Shown: positions 41,605 through 51,672, counted from the first letter of the stretch. The stretch: DNA of 56,897 nucleotides from Agarophyton chilense (GCA_030374765.1 JARGXX010000032.1:1-56897); one strand, 5' to 3'. The notes: generated by a model from the letters alone, not told the origin. Translations and numbers: made by a program.

Positions 41605-42492
41605 TTAATTTTGCCTGGCGCCCCGTCCGGCGGCGCCTGCCTTTCCGTTTTTCGGCTTCGGATTAGGCTTTACACTACTTTTCCCCGCTGCTTTAGCCCT
41701 GCCCTTTAGGGGCTTTTGTTTATTAGGGGCTTTTGGAGCTTTGGGGGGATTATTCTTACGAGAACTCTCCAAAACACTAATTCTATTTCTAAGGGCTGCT
41801 AGCTCCTTCCGCGTCTGATCGACCCCTTCTGGGGCCCCCTCTTCATCAGCCGATTGCGCGGATTTCTTCAGGAGGTCAGCTTTCTTTTTGGTGTTCTTTA
41901 TGTAGCTACCTAGACCGCTCGCTATTGTGGCTTGTATCTTCTTATCATTCAGAGAAGATACAAACATTTCCTTGAACCTTTCACAGAGGTTCTTGGTTTG
42001 TTCATTGGTGACGTACGAAAGGCAAATGAGGCCCTCCGTAAGCGCCTCCTCCAAACTTTCGAAAGCTTCTTCGAGTAGTTTCCTTCGAGACTTTTTAAGC
42101 TCACGGACTTCGTCCAGTTTGGCTTGAATAAGAAGTTTCAGAAATTGTTTCGCAAAATTTTCCGAAAGTTGTTTGAACTGCGAGCTGTATTTGTCTATCT
42201 GAGCGCTTTGAAGCTGAGGCATACGGGGTACCACGATAGATTTCGGTATCGTATCCTCTTCAGCATGCTTCATCAATTGGCTCACATAGACTGTTCTGCG
42301 AGCGATCGTCTCATCCACTACTTGAATCTGTTTACGAAAGGGAGCGCAAACTTTTATTAAGAGTGGTTTCGTGAAGTCGAAGAGCATTTCGTCCGTACAC
42401 TCCGGCTTATCGCCTAGGAGAGTTTCCTGGACTGGCTCGATTTCATCGACCTCTTCCTCTTGTGCACGTCTGACGATTGCACGACGAGGCAT
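41605..42492 (-). CDS. PLE ORF1, coiled-coil and basic-tail protein (copy 1)
   Basis: 295 aa starting at an ATG at 42492. The N-terminal 30 residues are charged. Residues about 100-165 and 210-245 are rich in Leu, Lys and Glu in heptad-like spacing, suggesting coiled coils. The last 50 residues are Lys/Pro/Arg-rich (KNNPPKAPKAPNK, KPNPKPKNG), fit for RNA or nucleic-acid binding. No catalytic domain is seen. It lies directly upstream of the reverse transcriptase, overlapping its open frame by about 58 nt. The likely role is RNA binding or multimerisation, as for ORF1-type proteins of other retroelements; this is inference. Confidence 0.88.
   Translation of the reverse strand: MPRRAIVRRAQEEEVDEIEPVQETLLGDKPECTDEMLFDFTKPLLIKVCAPFRKQIQVVDETIARRTVYVSQLMKHAEEDTIPKSIVVPRMPQLQSAQIDKYSSQFKQLSENFAKQFLKLLIQAKLDEVRELKKSRRKLLEEAFESLEEALTEGLICLSYVTNEQTKNLCERFKEMFVSSLNDKKIQATIASGLGSYIKNTKKKADLLKKSAQSADEEGAPEGVDQTRKELAALRNRISVLESSRKNNPPKAPKAPNKQKPLKGRAKAAGKSSVKPNPKPKNGKAGAAGRGARQN
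41617..41653 (-). promoter_or_regulatory. Candidate -1 ribosomal frameshift signal (copy 1)
   Basis: Within the ORF1/RT overlap, ORF1 codons read CCG AAA AAC, giving the heptamer G-AAA-AAC (minus strand, 41647-41653). A 9-nt spacer follows, then GGCGCC...GGCGCC (41617-41637), able to form a 6-bp GC-only hairpin. A -1 slip here enters the RT frame, which is open from here to 39854. The RT frame's upstream stop is at 41663-41665, just before the slip site. The heptamer is not the strongest type because G replaces A at position 1. Confidence 0.65.
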
Positions 42493-42697
42493 TGCGAAAG
42501 AGATTTGTGATCGGCGACGGCACCTACTCCGCGTACAGGGGTTTTAGGGATTGAGTAAGGTGGTTGAAAGTGTGCTGCGTCGCGCAGAATGTAAGGGGGG
42601 GGAGAGAGAGAGACTGCTTAAGGACTAGGACGCCCTTGAAGCCGGAAGGGGAGGGGGAAAGGGAAAGGGAGGGGAAGCGGGGTGAAGTGAACGATGT

Positions 42698-42733
42698 GGC
42701 AGAGCGCTTTCGTCTTTATGACTCCTCAGTGCC
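42698..42733 (-). ncRNA. Hammerhead ribozyme (copy 2)
   Basis: Same core as copy 1. Cleavage here in a multi-unit transcript would define the 5' end of the RNA carrying copy 1, leaving a leader of about 209 nt before ORF1. Confidence 0.85.
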
Positions 42734-42913
42734 TTATGTTGGGATGAGAAGGTTGGAAGAGAGGTGGAGAGCTCTCCACGGCTTCTTACATAGCCTCCTA
42801 TGGCCCAAGCACTGCTCTACTTATGTTGCTCCCTATCTAATGAAACGAACATTACTAACTTAACTAAGCCCAGAGTGGGGTTTTTAGCCCCGTTCTTGGA
42901 CAGTTGGTCATTT

Positions 42914-44539
42914 CTAATTGGTTCCATTAGTTTGGTTTTGAGTGCTATTGGCTAAGTCCGAAGACTTTGCTCCTTTCGCAATAGCACTTATGACATGGCG
43001 AGCTACTCCATTACCTCGTCTGAAGACAAGAGTACGTGGCCATTTCTCTTGGATTCCACTTCGCGGGACTTGAACTTCCATTAGTTCCTTGAAGCGGCGC
43101 CAGAACATCTTAATGCGAGGATGGAATCTGCAGACTACCCATCCTCCCAAGTCTGGAGATGGTTTGACGAACTTCTCAAGATATTTCGCCCTGTCTTGGT
43201 AAGACACATATTCCAAAGCAGCCCGTAGATGCTGTCCTGTGTATCCACGATTCGCTAACATTCGGAATAGGATGCTTACTTTGGCCTCCCACGTATGTTT
43301 ATCGGAAGTGTTACGGAGATATCTTATCATTTCTCCTTTCACGATTCCTGACAAAGTATGCGTGGGATGGTTGGACTTTCCATGGAGATATAGGAACTTG
43401 GAGATGGGCTTTGTGTATACCCGAATGTCCACAATGTTATGAAACATAAACCTCCTTCCTTTATATATCTCCAAGTCAAGATAGACTGCTTTTTTGGAGC
43501 TGATGTCCCATGTCATAGACAGGTTTGAACAGGTGTTCAATCTATGCATGAGAGCCTCCGCAGTTGCCCTATCTCTGAGTATCACAAGTCCATCATCAAT
43601 ATAGCGGCGATTGATGATGATCTTGCTTACAAAGTCCAAGAAGATTCCTCGAAACTTAAAGAACAAATAAAGGTTAGCAAATGCTGGAGCTACCGGTGTT
43701 CCAGTTGCTGTACCAATAAGCTGTCGATGTACACCCTGTCCATCTGTTACATAGTTGTTAAACATGATGAACTCCAAAGCACGACACCAGAAGCCTTTGT
43801 TTGCCATGAATATGTGAGGCAATTCATGTAACAGAGTTCTTATGGCGTCTCTGATATCGATGCTGGGGTAACATCGCTCCACGTCATACGTCAAGAAGAC
43901 ACAGTCTGACGGGAGCTCTATATGTTCCAATTGCCTTACGGTTTGCCAGCTATTAACTGTTATAGCCGGAATCTTTTGCACCTCCTTGTTGAGAATGGTG
44001 CTAAGTTGTCTAGACAACCCCGACGTGATGTACGAGTGTGACGCCGTGATCGGTCTAGACTTCACCGTAGGCTTGTGAATCTTCGGTAGTACATAGAAGG
44101 GTGCCGGGAACTTGGCGCCTAAAGCGTATTCTAGCGTTTCATCTGTGAATTTCCTCCCCAGATTACATGCCAGCAAGATTGCGTTGAGGTTACCGAGGAG
44201 CCTTCCATGGGGGAATGAGCTTACCTCGGAGAATGCACCCTCACGAATCTCCTTGCGCACAAGGTCGTCGTAGAACTCTCGGCTCATAAGTGTGAGTCCG
44301 AGGTTCTTATCGGCTTGTTTGACGACCCAGTCCTTCGTCTTCATGTACTTAATACCTCGCATCAACGTTCGATGCAAGGCTGGGGGAATGTCATCCTCAA
44401 TACGAGTGAGTTCTCTCTCAAACTTCCGTGTCACTCGCATAGCTAGGGGATGAACCATTCTCCCTGTCCCCGTTCCTAGTGCCTTAAAGAGGGGATCCAC
44501 TGTATCTTCAAGGCATTCCTTTAATGGAGTTCGAAGCAT
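42914..44539 (-). CDS. Penelope-like reverse transcriptase (copy 2)
   Basis: Identical 541-aa product to copy 1, with an intact YIDD box and the same upstream open frame into ORF1. Confidence 0.95.
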   Translation of the reverse strand: MLRTPLKECLEDTVDPLFKALGTGTGRMVHPLAMRVTRKFERELTRIEDDIPPALHRTLMRGIKYMKTKDWVVKQADKNLGLTLMSREFYDDLVRKEIREGAFSEVSSFPHGRLLGNLNAILLACNLGRKFTDETLEYALGAKFPAPFYVLPKIHKPTVKSRPITASHSYITSGLSRQLSTILNKEVQKIPAITVNSWQTVRQLEHIELPSDCVFLTYDVERCYPSIDIRDAIRTLLHELPHIFMANKGFWCRALEFIMFNNYVTDGQGVHRQLIGTATGTPVAPAFANLYLFFKFRGIFLDFVSKIIINRRYIDDGLVILRDRATAEALMHRLNTCSNLSMTWDISSKKAVYLDLEIYKGRRFMFHNIVDIRVYTKPISKFLYLHGKSNHPTHTLSGIVKGEMIRYLRNTSDKHTWEAKVSILFRMLANRGYTGQHLRAALEYVSYQDRAKYLEKFVKPSPDLGGWVVCRFHPRIKMFWRRFKELMEVQVPRSGIQEKWPRTLVFRRGNGVARHVISAIAKGAKSSDLANSTQNQTNGTN

Positions 44540-44664
44540 GAACCCACCACCGACGGAGAGTACCTTTTTAACTTCAAAAGGTACTTCCTCGTCTTTGATT
44601 CCAACCGGTGGGTTATATTTGAACTCGCAGGAGAAGGAACGGGGCTTCCTTGGCCTGGAACGGT

Positions 44665-45552
44665 TTAATTTTGCCTGGCGCCCCGTCCGGCGGCGCCTGC
44701 CTTTCCGTTTTTCGGCTTCGGATTAGGCTTTACACTACTTTTCCCCGCTGCTTTAGCCCTGCCCTTTAGGGGCTTTTGTTTATTAGGGGCTTTTGGAGCT
44801 TTGGGGGGATTATTCTTACGAGAACTCTCCAAAACACTAATTCTATTTCTAAGGGCTGCTAGCTCCTTCCGCGTCTGATCGACCCCTTCTGGGGCCCCCT
44901 CTTCATCAGCCGATTGCGCGGATTTCTTCAGGAGGTCAGCTTTCTTTTTGGTGTTCTTTATGTAGCTACCTAGACCGCTCGCTATTGTGGCTTGTATCTT
45001 CTTATCATTCAGAGAAGATACAAACATTTCCTTGAACCTTTCACAGAGGTTCTTGGTTTGTTCATTGGTGACGTACGAAAGGCAAATGAGGCCCTCCGTA
45101 AGCGCCTCCTCCAAACTTTCGAAAGCTTCTTCGAGTAGTTTCCTTCGAGACTTTTTAAGCTCACGGACTTCGTCCAGTTTGGCTTGAATAAGAAGTTTCA
45201 GAAATTGTTTCGCAAAATTTTCCGAAAGTTGTTTGAACTGCGAGCTGTATTTGTCTATCTGAGCGCTTTGAAGCTGAGGCATACGGGGTACCACGATAGA
45301 TTTCGGTATCGTATCCTCTTCAGCATGCTTCATCAATTGGCTCACATAGACTGTTCTGCGAGCGATCGTCTCATCCACTACTTGAATCTGTTTACGAAAG
45401 GGAGCGCAAACTTTTATTAAGAGTGGTTTCGTGAAGTCGAAGAGCATTTCGTCCGTACACTCCGGCTTATCGCCTAGGAGAGTTTCCTGGACTGGCTCGA
45501 TTTCATCGACCTCTTCCTCTTGTGCACGTCTGACGATTGCACGACGAGGCAT
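44665..45552 (-). CDS. PLE ORF1 (copy 2)
   Basis: Identical 295-aa coiled-coil/basic-tail protein. Confidence 0.88.
   Translation of the reverse strand: MPRRAIVRRAQEEEVDEIEPVQETLLGDKPECTDEMLFDFTKPLLIKVCAPFRKQIQVVDETIARRTVYVSQLMKHAEEDTIPKSIVVPRMPQLQSAQIDKYSSQFKQLSENFAKQFLKLLIQAKLDEVRELKKSRRKLLEEAFESLEEALTEGLICLSYVTNEQTKNLCERFKEMFVSSLNDKKIQATIASGLGSYIKNTKKKADLLKKSAQSADEEGAPEGVDQTRKELAALRNRISVLESSRKNNPPKAPKAPNKQKPLKGRAKAAGKSSVKPNPKPKNGKAGAAGRGARQN
44677..44713 (-). promoter_or_regulatory. Candidate -1 frameshift signal (copy 2)
   Basis: Same heptamer, spacer and GC hairpin as in copy 1. Confidence 0.65.
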
Positions 45553-45757
45553 TGCGAAAGAGATTTGTGATCGGCGACGGCACCTACTCCGCGTACAGGG
45601 GTTTTAGGGATTGAGTAAGGTGGTTGAAAGTGTGCTGCGTCGCGCAGAATGTAAGGGGGGGGAGAGAGAGAGACTGCTTAAGGACTAGGACGCCCTTGAA
45701 GCCGGAAGGGGAGGGGGAAAGGGAAAGGGAGGGGAAGCGGGGTGAAGTGAACGATGT

Positions 45758-45793
45758 GGCAGAGCGCTTTCGTCTTTATGACTCCTCAGTGCC
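45758..45793 (-). ncRNA. Hammerhead ribozyme (copy 3)
   Basis: Same core as copy 1. Confidence 0.85.
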
Positions 45794-45973
45794 TTATGTT
45801 GGGATGAGAAGGTTGGAAGAGAGGTGGAGAGCTCTCCACGGCTTCTTACATAGCCTCCTATGGCCCAAGCACTGCTCTACTTATGTTGCTCCCTATCTAA
45901 TGAAACGAACATTACTAACTTAACTAAGCCCAGAGTGGGGTTTTTAGCCCCGTTCTTGGACAGTTGGTCATTT

Positions 45974-47599
45974 CTAATTGGTTCCATTAGTTTGGTTTTG
46001 AGTGCTATTGGCTAAGTCCGAAGACTTTGCTCCTTTCGCAATAGCACTTATGACATGGCGAGCTACTCCATTACCTCGTCTGAAGACAAGAGTACGTGGC
46101 CATTTCTCTTGGATTCCACTTCGCGGGACTTGAACTTCCATTAGTTCCTTGAAGCGGCGCCAGAACATCTTAATGCGAGGATGGAATCTGCAGACTACCC
46201 ATCCTCCCAAGTCTGGAGATGGTTTGACGAACTTCTCAAGATATTTCGCCCTGTCTTGGTAAGACACATATTCCAAAGCAGCCCGTAGATGCTGTCCTGT
46301 GTATCCACGATTCGCTAACATTCGGAATAGGATGCTTACTTTGGCCTCCCACGTATGTTTATCGGAAGTGTTACGGAGATATCTTATCATTTCTCCTTTC
46401 ACGATTCCTGACAAAGTATGCGTGGGATGGTTGGACTTTCCATGGAGATATAGGAACTTGGAGATGGGCTTTGTGTATACCCGAATGTCCACAATGTTAT
46501 GAAACATAAACCTCCTTCCTTTATATATCTCCAAGTCAAGATAGACTGCTTTTTTGGAGCTGATGTCCCATGTCATAGACAGGTTTGAACAGGTGTTCAA
46601 TCTATGCATGAGAGCCTCCGCAGTTGCCCTATCTCTGAGTATCACAAGTCCATCATCAATATAGCGGCGATTGATGATGATCTTGCTTACAAAGTCCAAG
46701 AAGATTCCTCGAAACTTAAAGAACAAATAAAGGTTAGCAAATGCTGGAGCTACCGGTGTTCCAGTTGCTGTACCAATAAGCTGTCGATGTACACCCTGTC
46801 CATCTGTTACATAGTTGTTAAACATGATGAACTCCAAAGCACGACACCAGAAGCCTTTGTTTGCCATGAATATGTGAGGCAATTCATGTAACAGAGTTCT
46901 TATGGCGTCTCTGATATCGATGCTGGGGTAACATCGCTCCACGTCATACGTCAAGAAGACACAGTCTGACGGGAGCTCTATATGTTCCAATTGCCTTACG
47001 GTTTGCCAGCTATTAACTGTTATAGCCGGAATCTTTTGCACCTCCTTGTTGAGAATGGTGCTAAGTTGTCTAGACAACCCCGACGTGATGTACGAGTGTG
47101 ACGCCGTGATCGGTCTAGACTTCACCGTAGGCTTGTGAATCTTCGGTAGTACATAGAAGGGTGCCGGGAACTTGGCGCCTAAAGCGTATTCTAGCGTTTC
47201 ATCTGTGAATTTCCTCCCCAGATTACATGCCAGCAAGATTGCGTTGAGGTTACCGAGGAGCCTTCCATGGGGGAATGAGCTTACCTCGGAGAATGCACCC
47301 TCACGAATCTCCTTGCGCACAAGGTCGTCGTAGAACTCTCGGCTCATAAGTGTGAGTCCGAGGTTCTTATCGGCTTGTTTGACGACCCAGTCCTTCGTCT
47401 TCATGTACTTAATACCTCGCATCAACGTTCGATGCAAGGCTGGGGGAATGTCATCCTCAATACGAGTGAGTTCTCTCTCAAACTTCCGTGTCACTCGCAT
47501 AGCTAGGGGATGAACCATTCTCCCTGTCCCCGTTCCTAGTGCCTTAAAGAGGGGATCCACTGTATCTTCAAGGCATTCCTTTAATGGAGTTCGAAGCAT
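45974..47599 (-). CDS. Penelope-like reverse transcriptase (copy 3)
   Basis: Identical 541-aa product with all catalytic motifs. Confidence 0.95.
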   Translation of the reverse strand: MLRTPLKECLEDTVDPLFKALGTGTGRMVHPLAMRVTRKFERELTRIEDDIPPALHRTLMRGIKYMKTKDWVVKQADKNLGLTLMSREFYDDLVRKEIREGAFSEVSSFPHGRLLGNLNAILLACNLGRKFTDETLEYALGAKFPAPFYVLPKIHKPTVKSRPITASHSYITSGLSRQLSTILNKEVQKIPAITVNSWQTVRQLEHIELPSDCVFLTYDVERCYPSIDIRDAIRTLLHELPHIFMANKGFWCRALEFIMFNNYVTDGQGVHRQLIGTATGTPVAPAFANLYLFFKFRGIFLDFVSKIIINRRYIDDGLVILRDRATAEALMHRLNTCSNLSMTWDISSKKAVYLDLEIYKGRRFMFHNIVDIRVYTKPISKFLYLHGKSNHPTHTLSGIVKGEMIRYLRNTSDKHTWEAKVSILFRMLANRGYTGQHLRAALEYVSYQDRAKYLEKFVKPSPDLGGWVVCRFHPRIKMFWRRFKELMEVQVPRSGIQEKWPRTLVFRRGNGVARHVISAIAKGAKSSDLANSTQNQTNGTN

Positions 47600-47724
47600 G
47601 AACCCACCACCGACGGAGAGTACCTTTTTAACTTCAAAAGGTACTTCCTCGTCTTTGATTCCAACCGGTGGGTTATATTTGAACTCGCAGGAGAAGGAAC
47701 GGGGCTTCCTTGGCCTGGAACGGT

Positions 47725-48612
47725 TTAATTTTGCCTGGCGCCCCGTCCGGCGGCGCCTGCCTTTCCGTTTTTCGGCTTCGGATTAGGCTTTACACTACTT
47801 TTCCCCGCTGCTTTAGCCCTGCCCTTTAGGGGCTTTTGTTTATTAGGGGCTTTTGGAGCTTTGGGGGGATTATTCTTACGAGAACTCTCCAAAACACTAA
47901 TTCTATTTCTAAGGGCTGCTAGCTCCTTCCGCGTCTGATCGACCCCTTCTGGGGCCCCCTCTTCATCAGCCGATTGCGCGGATTTCTTCAGGAGGTCAGC
48001 TTTCTTTTTGGTGTTCTTTATGTAGCTACCTAGACCGCTCGCTATTGTGGCTTGTATCTTCTTATCATTCAGAGAAGATACAAACATTTCCTTGAACCTT
48101 TCACAGAGGTTCTTGGTTTGTTCATTGGTGACGTACGAAAGGCAAATGAGGCCCTCCGTAAGCGCCTCCTCCAAACTTTCGAAAGCTTCTTCGAGTAGTT
48201 TCCTTCGAGACTTTTTAAGCTCACGGACTTCGTCCAGTTTGGCTTGAATAAGAAGTTTCAGAAATTGTTTCGCAAAATTTTCCGAAAGTTGTTTGAACTG
48301 CGAGCTGTATTTGTCTATCTGAGCGCTTTGAAGCTGAGGCATACGGGGTACCACGATAGATTTCGGTATCGTATCCTCTTCAGCATGCTTCATCAATTGG
48401 CTCACATAGACTGTTCTGCGAGCGATCGTCTCATCCACTACTTGAATCTGTTTACGAAAGGGAGCGCAAACTTTTATTAAGAGTGGTTTCGTGAAGTCGA
48501 AGAGCATTTCGTCCGTACACTCCGGCTTATCGCCTAGGAGAGTTTCCTGGACTGGCTCGATTTCATCGACCTCTTCCTCTTGTGCACGTCTGACGATTGC
48601 ACGACGAGGCAT
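47725..48612 (-). CDS. PLE ORF1 (copy 3)
   Basis: Identical 295-aa product. Confidence 0.88.
   Translation of the reverse strand: MPRRAIVRRAQEEEVDEIEPVQETLLGDKPECTDEMLFDFTKPLLIKVCAPFRKQIQVVDETIARRTVYVSQLMKHAEEDTIPKSIVVPRMPQLQSAQIDKYSSQFKQLSENFAKQFLKLLIQAKLDEVRELKKSRRKLLEEAFESLEEALTEGLICLSYVTNEQTKNLCERFKEMFVSSLNDKKIQATIASGLGSYIKNTKKKADLLKKSAQSADEEGAPEGVDQTRKELAALRNRISVLESSRKNNPPKAPKAPNKQKPLKGRAKAAGKSSVKPNPKPKNGKAGAAGRGARQN
47737..47773 (-). promoter_or_regulatory. Candidate -1 frameshift signal (copy 3)
   Basis: Same heptamer, spacer and hairpin. Confidence 0.65.
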
Positions 48613-48817
48613 TGCGAAAGAGATTTGTGATCGGCGACGGCACCTACTCCGCGTACAGGGGTTTTAGGGATTGAGTAAGGTGGTTGAAAGTGTGCTGCGT
48701 CGCGCAGAATGTAAGGGGGGGGAGAGAGAGAGACTGCTTAAGGACTAGGACGCCCTTGAAGCCGGAAGGGGAGGGGGAAAGGGAAAGGGAGGGGAAGCGG
48801 GGTGAAGTGAACGATGT

Positions 48818-48853
48818 GGCAGAGCGCTTTCGTCTTTATGACTCCTCAGTGCC
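48818..48853 (-). ncRNA. Hammerhead ribozyme (copy 4)
   Basis: Same core as copy 1. Confidence 0.85.
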
Positions 48854-49033
48854 TTATGTTGGGATGAGAAGGTTGGAAGAGAGGTGGAGAGCTCTCCACG
48901 GCTTCTTACATAGCCTCCTATGGCCCAAGCACTGCTCTACTTATGTTGCTCCCTATCTAATGAAACGAACATTACTAACTTAACTAAGCCCAGAGTGGGG
49001 TTTTTAGCCCCGTTCTTGGACAGTTGGTCATTT

Positions 49034-50659
49034 CTAATTGGTTCCATTAGTTTGGTTTTGAGTGCTATTGGCTAAGTCCGAAGACTTTGCTCCTTTCGCA
49101 ATAGCACTTATGACATGGCGAGCTACTCCATTACCTCGTCTGAAGACAAGAGTACGTGGCCATTTCTCTTGGATTCCACTTCGCGGGACTTGAACTTCCA
49201 TTAGTTCCTTGAAGCGGCGCCAGAACATCTTAATGCGAGGATGGAATCTGCAGACTACCCATCCTCCCAAGTCTGGAGATGGTTTGACGAACTTCTCAAG
49301 ATATTTCGCCCTGTCTTGGTAAGACACATATTCCAAAGCAGCCCGTAGATGCTGTCCTGTGTATCCACGATTCGCTAACATTCGGAATAGGATGCTTACT
49401 TTGGCCTCCCACGTATGTTTATCGGAAGTGTTACGGAGATATCTTATCATTTCTCCTTTCACGATTCCTGACAAAGTATGCGTGGGATGGTTGGACTTTC
49501 CATGGAGATATAGGAACTTGGAGATGGGCTTTGTGTATACCCGAATGTCCACAATGTTATGAAACATAAACCTCCTTCCTTTATATATCTCCAAGTCAAG
49601 ATAGACTGCTTTTTTGGAGCTGATGTCCCATGTCATAGACAGGTTTGAACAGGTGTTCAATCTATGCATGAGAGCCTCCGCAGTTGCCCTATCTCTGAGT
49701 ATCACAAGTCCATCATCAATATAGCGGCGATTGATGATGATCTTGCTTACAAAGTCCAAGAAGATTCCTCGAAACTTAAAGAACAAATAAAGGTTAGCAA
49801 ATGCTGGAGCTACCGGTGTTCCAGTTGCTGTACCAATAAGCTGTCGATGTACACCCTGTCCATCTGTTACATAGTTGTTAAACATGATGAACTCCAAAGC
49901 ACGACACCAGAAGCCTTTGTTTGCCATGAATATGTGAGGCAATTCATGTAACAGAGTTCTTATGGCGTCTCTGATATCGATGCTGGGGTAACATCGCTCC
50001 ACGTCATACGTCAAGAAGACACAGTCTGACGGGAGCTCTATATGTTCCAATTGCCTTACGGTTTGCCAGCTATTAACTGTTATAGCCGGAATCTTTTGCA
50101 CCTCCTTGTTGAGAATGGTGCTAAGTTGTCTAGACAACCCCGACGTGATGTACGAGTGTGACGCCGTGATCGGTCTAGACTTCACCGTAGGCTTGTGAAT
50201 CTTCGGTAGTACATAGAAGGGTGCCGGGAACTTGGCGCCTAAAGCGTATTCTAGCGTTTCATCTGTGAATTTCCTCCCCAGATTACATGCCAGCAAGATT
50301 GCGTTGAGGTTACCGAGGAGCCTTCCATGGGGGAATGAGCTTACCTCGGAGAATGCACCCTCACGAATCTCCTTGCGCACAAGGTCGTCGTAGAACTCTC
50401 GGCTCATAAGTGTGAGTCCGAGGTTCTTATCGGCTTGTTTGACGACCCAGTCCTTCGTCTTCATGTACTTAATACCTCGCATCAACGTTCGATGCAAGGC
50501 TGGGGGAATGTCATCCTCAATACGAGTGAGTTCTCTCTCAAACTTCCGTGTCACTCGCATAGCTAGGGGATGAACCATTCTCCCTGTCCCCGTTCCTAGT
50601 GCCTTAAAGAGGGGATCCACTGTATCTTCAAGGCATTCCTTTAATGGAGTTCGAAGCAT
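49034..50659 (-). CDS. Penelope-like reverse transcriptase (copy 4)
   Basis: Identical 541-aa product with all catalytic motifs. Confidence 0.95.
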   Translation of the reverse strand: MLRTPLKECLEDTVDPLFKALGTGTGRMVHPLAMRVTRKFERELTRIEDDIPPALHRTLMRGIKYMKTKDWVVKQADKNLGLTLMSREFYDDLVRKEIREGAFSEVSSFPHGRLLGNLNAILLACNLGRKFTDETLEYALGAKFPAPFYVLPKIHKPTVKSRPITASHSYITSGLSRQLSTILNKEVQKIPAITVNSWQTVRQLEHIELPSDCVFLTYDVERCYPSIDIRDAIRTLLHELPHIFMANKGFWCRALEFIMFNNYVTDGQGVHRQLIGTATGTPVAPAFANLYLFFKFRGIFLDFVSKIIINRRYIDDGLVILRDRATAEALMHRLNTCSNLSMTWDISSKKAVYLDLEIYKGRRFMFHNIVDIRVYTKPISKFLYLHGKSNHPTHTLSGIVKGEMIRYLRNTSDKHTWEAKVSILFRMLANRGYTGQHLRAALEYVSYQDRAKYLEKFVKPSPDLGGWVVCRFHPRIKMFWRRFKELMEVQVPRSGIQEKWPRTLVFRRGNGVARHVISAIAKGAKSSDLANSTQNQTNGTN

Positions 50660-50784
50660 GAACCCACCACCGACGGAGAGTACCTTTTTAACTTCAAAAG
50701 GTACTTCCTCGTCTTTGATTCCAACCGGTGGGTTATATTTGAACTCGCAGGAGAAGGAACGGGGCTTCCTTGGCCTGGAACGGT

Positions 50785-51672
50785 TTAATTTTGCCTGGCG
50801 CCCCGTCCGGCGGCGCCTGCCTTTCCGTTTTTCGGCTTCGGATTAGGCTTTACACTACTTTTCCCCGCTGCTTTAGCCCTGCCCTTTAGGGGCTTTTGTT
50901 TATTAGGGGCTTTTGGAGCTTTGGGGGGATTATTCTTACGAGAACTCTCCAAAACACTAATTCTATTTCTAAGGGCTGCTAGCTCCTTCCGCGTCTGATC
51001 GACCCCTTCTGGGGCCCCCTCTTCATCAGCCGATTGCGCGGATTTCTTCAGGAGGTCAGCTTTCTTTTTGGTGTTCTTTATGTAGCTACCTAGACCGCTC
51101 GCTATTGTGGCTTGTATCTTCTTATCATTCAGAGAAGATACAAACATTTCCTTGAACCTTTCACAGAGGTTCTTGGTTTGTTCATTGGTGACGTACGAAA
51201 GGCAAATGAGGCCCTCCGTAAGCGCCTCCTCCAAACTTTCGAAAGCTTCTTCGAGTAGTTTCCTTCGAGACTTTTTAAGCTCACGGACTTCGTCCAGTTT
51301 GGCTTGAATAAGAAGTTTCAGAAATTGTTTCGCAAAATTTTCCGAAAGTTGTTTGAACTGCGAGCTGTATTTGTCTATCTGAGCGCTTTGAAGCTGAGGC
51401 ATACGGGGTACCACGATAGATTTCGGTATCGTATCCTCTTCAGCATGCTTCATCAATTGGCTCACATAGACTGTTCTGCGAGCGATCGTCTCATCCACTA
51501 CTTGAATCTGTTTACGAAAGGGAGCGCAAACTTTTATTAAGAGTGGTTTCGTGAAGTCGAAGAGCATTTCGTCCGTACACTCCGGCTTATCGCCTAGGAG
51601 AGTTTCCTGGACTGGCTCGATTTCATCGACCTCTTCCTCTTGTGCACGTCTGACGATTGCACGACGAGGCAT
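50785..51672 (-). CDS. PLE ORF1 (copy 4)
   Basis: Identical 295-aa product. Confidence 0.88.
   Translation of the reverse strand: MPRRAIVRRAQEEEVDEIEPVQETLLGDKPECTDEMLFDFTKPLLIKVCAPFRKQIQVVDETIARRTVYVSQLMKHAEEDTIPKSIVVPRMPQLQSAQIDKYSSQFKQLSENFAKQFLKLLIQAKLDEVRELKKSRRKLLEEAFESLEEALTEGLICLSYVTNEQTKNLCERFKEMFVSSLNDKKIQATIASGLGSYIKNTKKKADLLKKSAQSADEEGAPEGVDQTRKELAALRNRISVLESSRKNNPPKAPKAPNKQKPLKGRAKAAGKSSVKPNPKPKNGKAGAAGRGARQN
50797..50833 (-). promoter_or_regulatory. Candidate -1 frameshift signal (copy 4)
   Basis: Same heptamer, spacer and hairpin. Confidence 0.65.

Larger units (their letters stand above)
39490..42549 (-). mobile_element. Endonuclease-lacking Penelope-like element, copy 1 (3060 bp)
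   Basis: A complete unit oriented right to left: about 45 nt of 5' leader, ORF1 (41605-42492), reverse transcriptase (39854-41662 open frame), and a 3' UTR of about 360 nt with a hammerhead ribozyme. The 3' end joins the old telomere array at TTTAGGG|ATTGAG. The 5' end is followed by a 13-nt telomere-like junction, AGGGGTTTTAGGG, at 42537-42549, and then by the 3' end of the next copy. Endonuclease-deficient telomere-attached PLEs (Athena, Coprina) are known from rotifers, fungi and other eukaryotes, and orientation and junctions here fit that group. Confidence 0.95.
42550..45609 (-). mobile_element. Penelope-like element, copy 2
   Basis: Complete 3060-bp unit, indistinguishable by eye from copy 1, with the same 13-nt telomere-like junction at its 5' end (45597-45609). 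Confidence 0.95.
45610..48669 (-). mobile_element. Penelope-like element, copy 3
   Basis: Complete 3060-bp unit in head-to-tail array, with the 13-nt junction at 48657-48669. Confidence 0.95.

Noticed and set aside
41841..41870. CUGAUGA word in PLE ORF1 as a second hammerhead
   Set aside because: No GAAA box or cleavage dinucleotide in the required positions; it is ordinary coding sequence.
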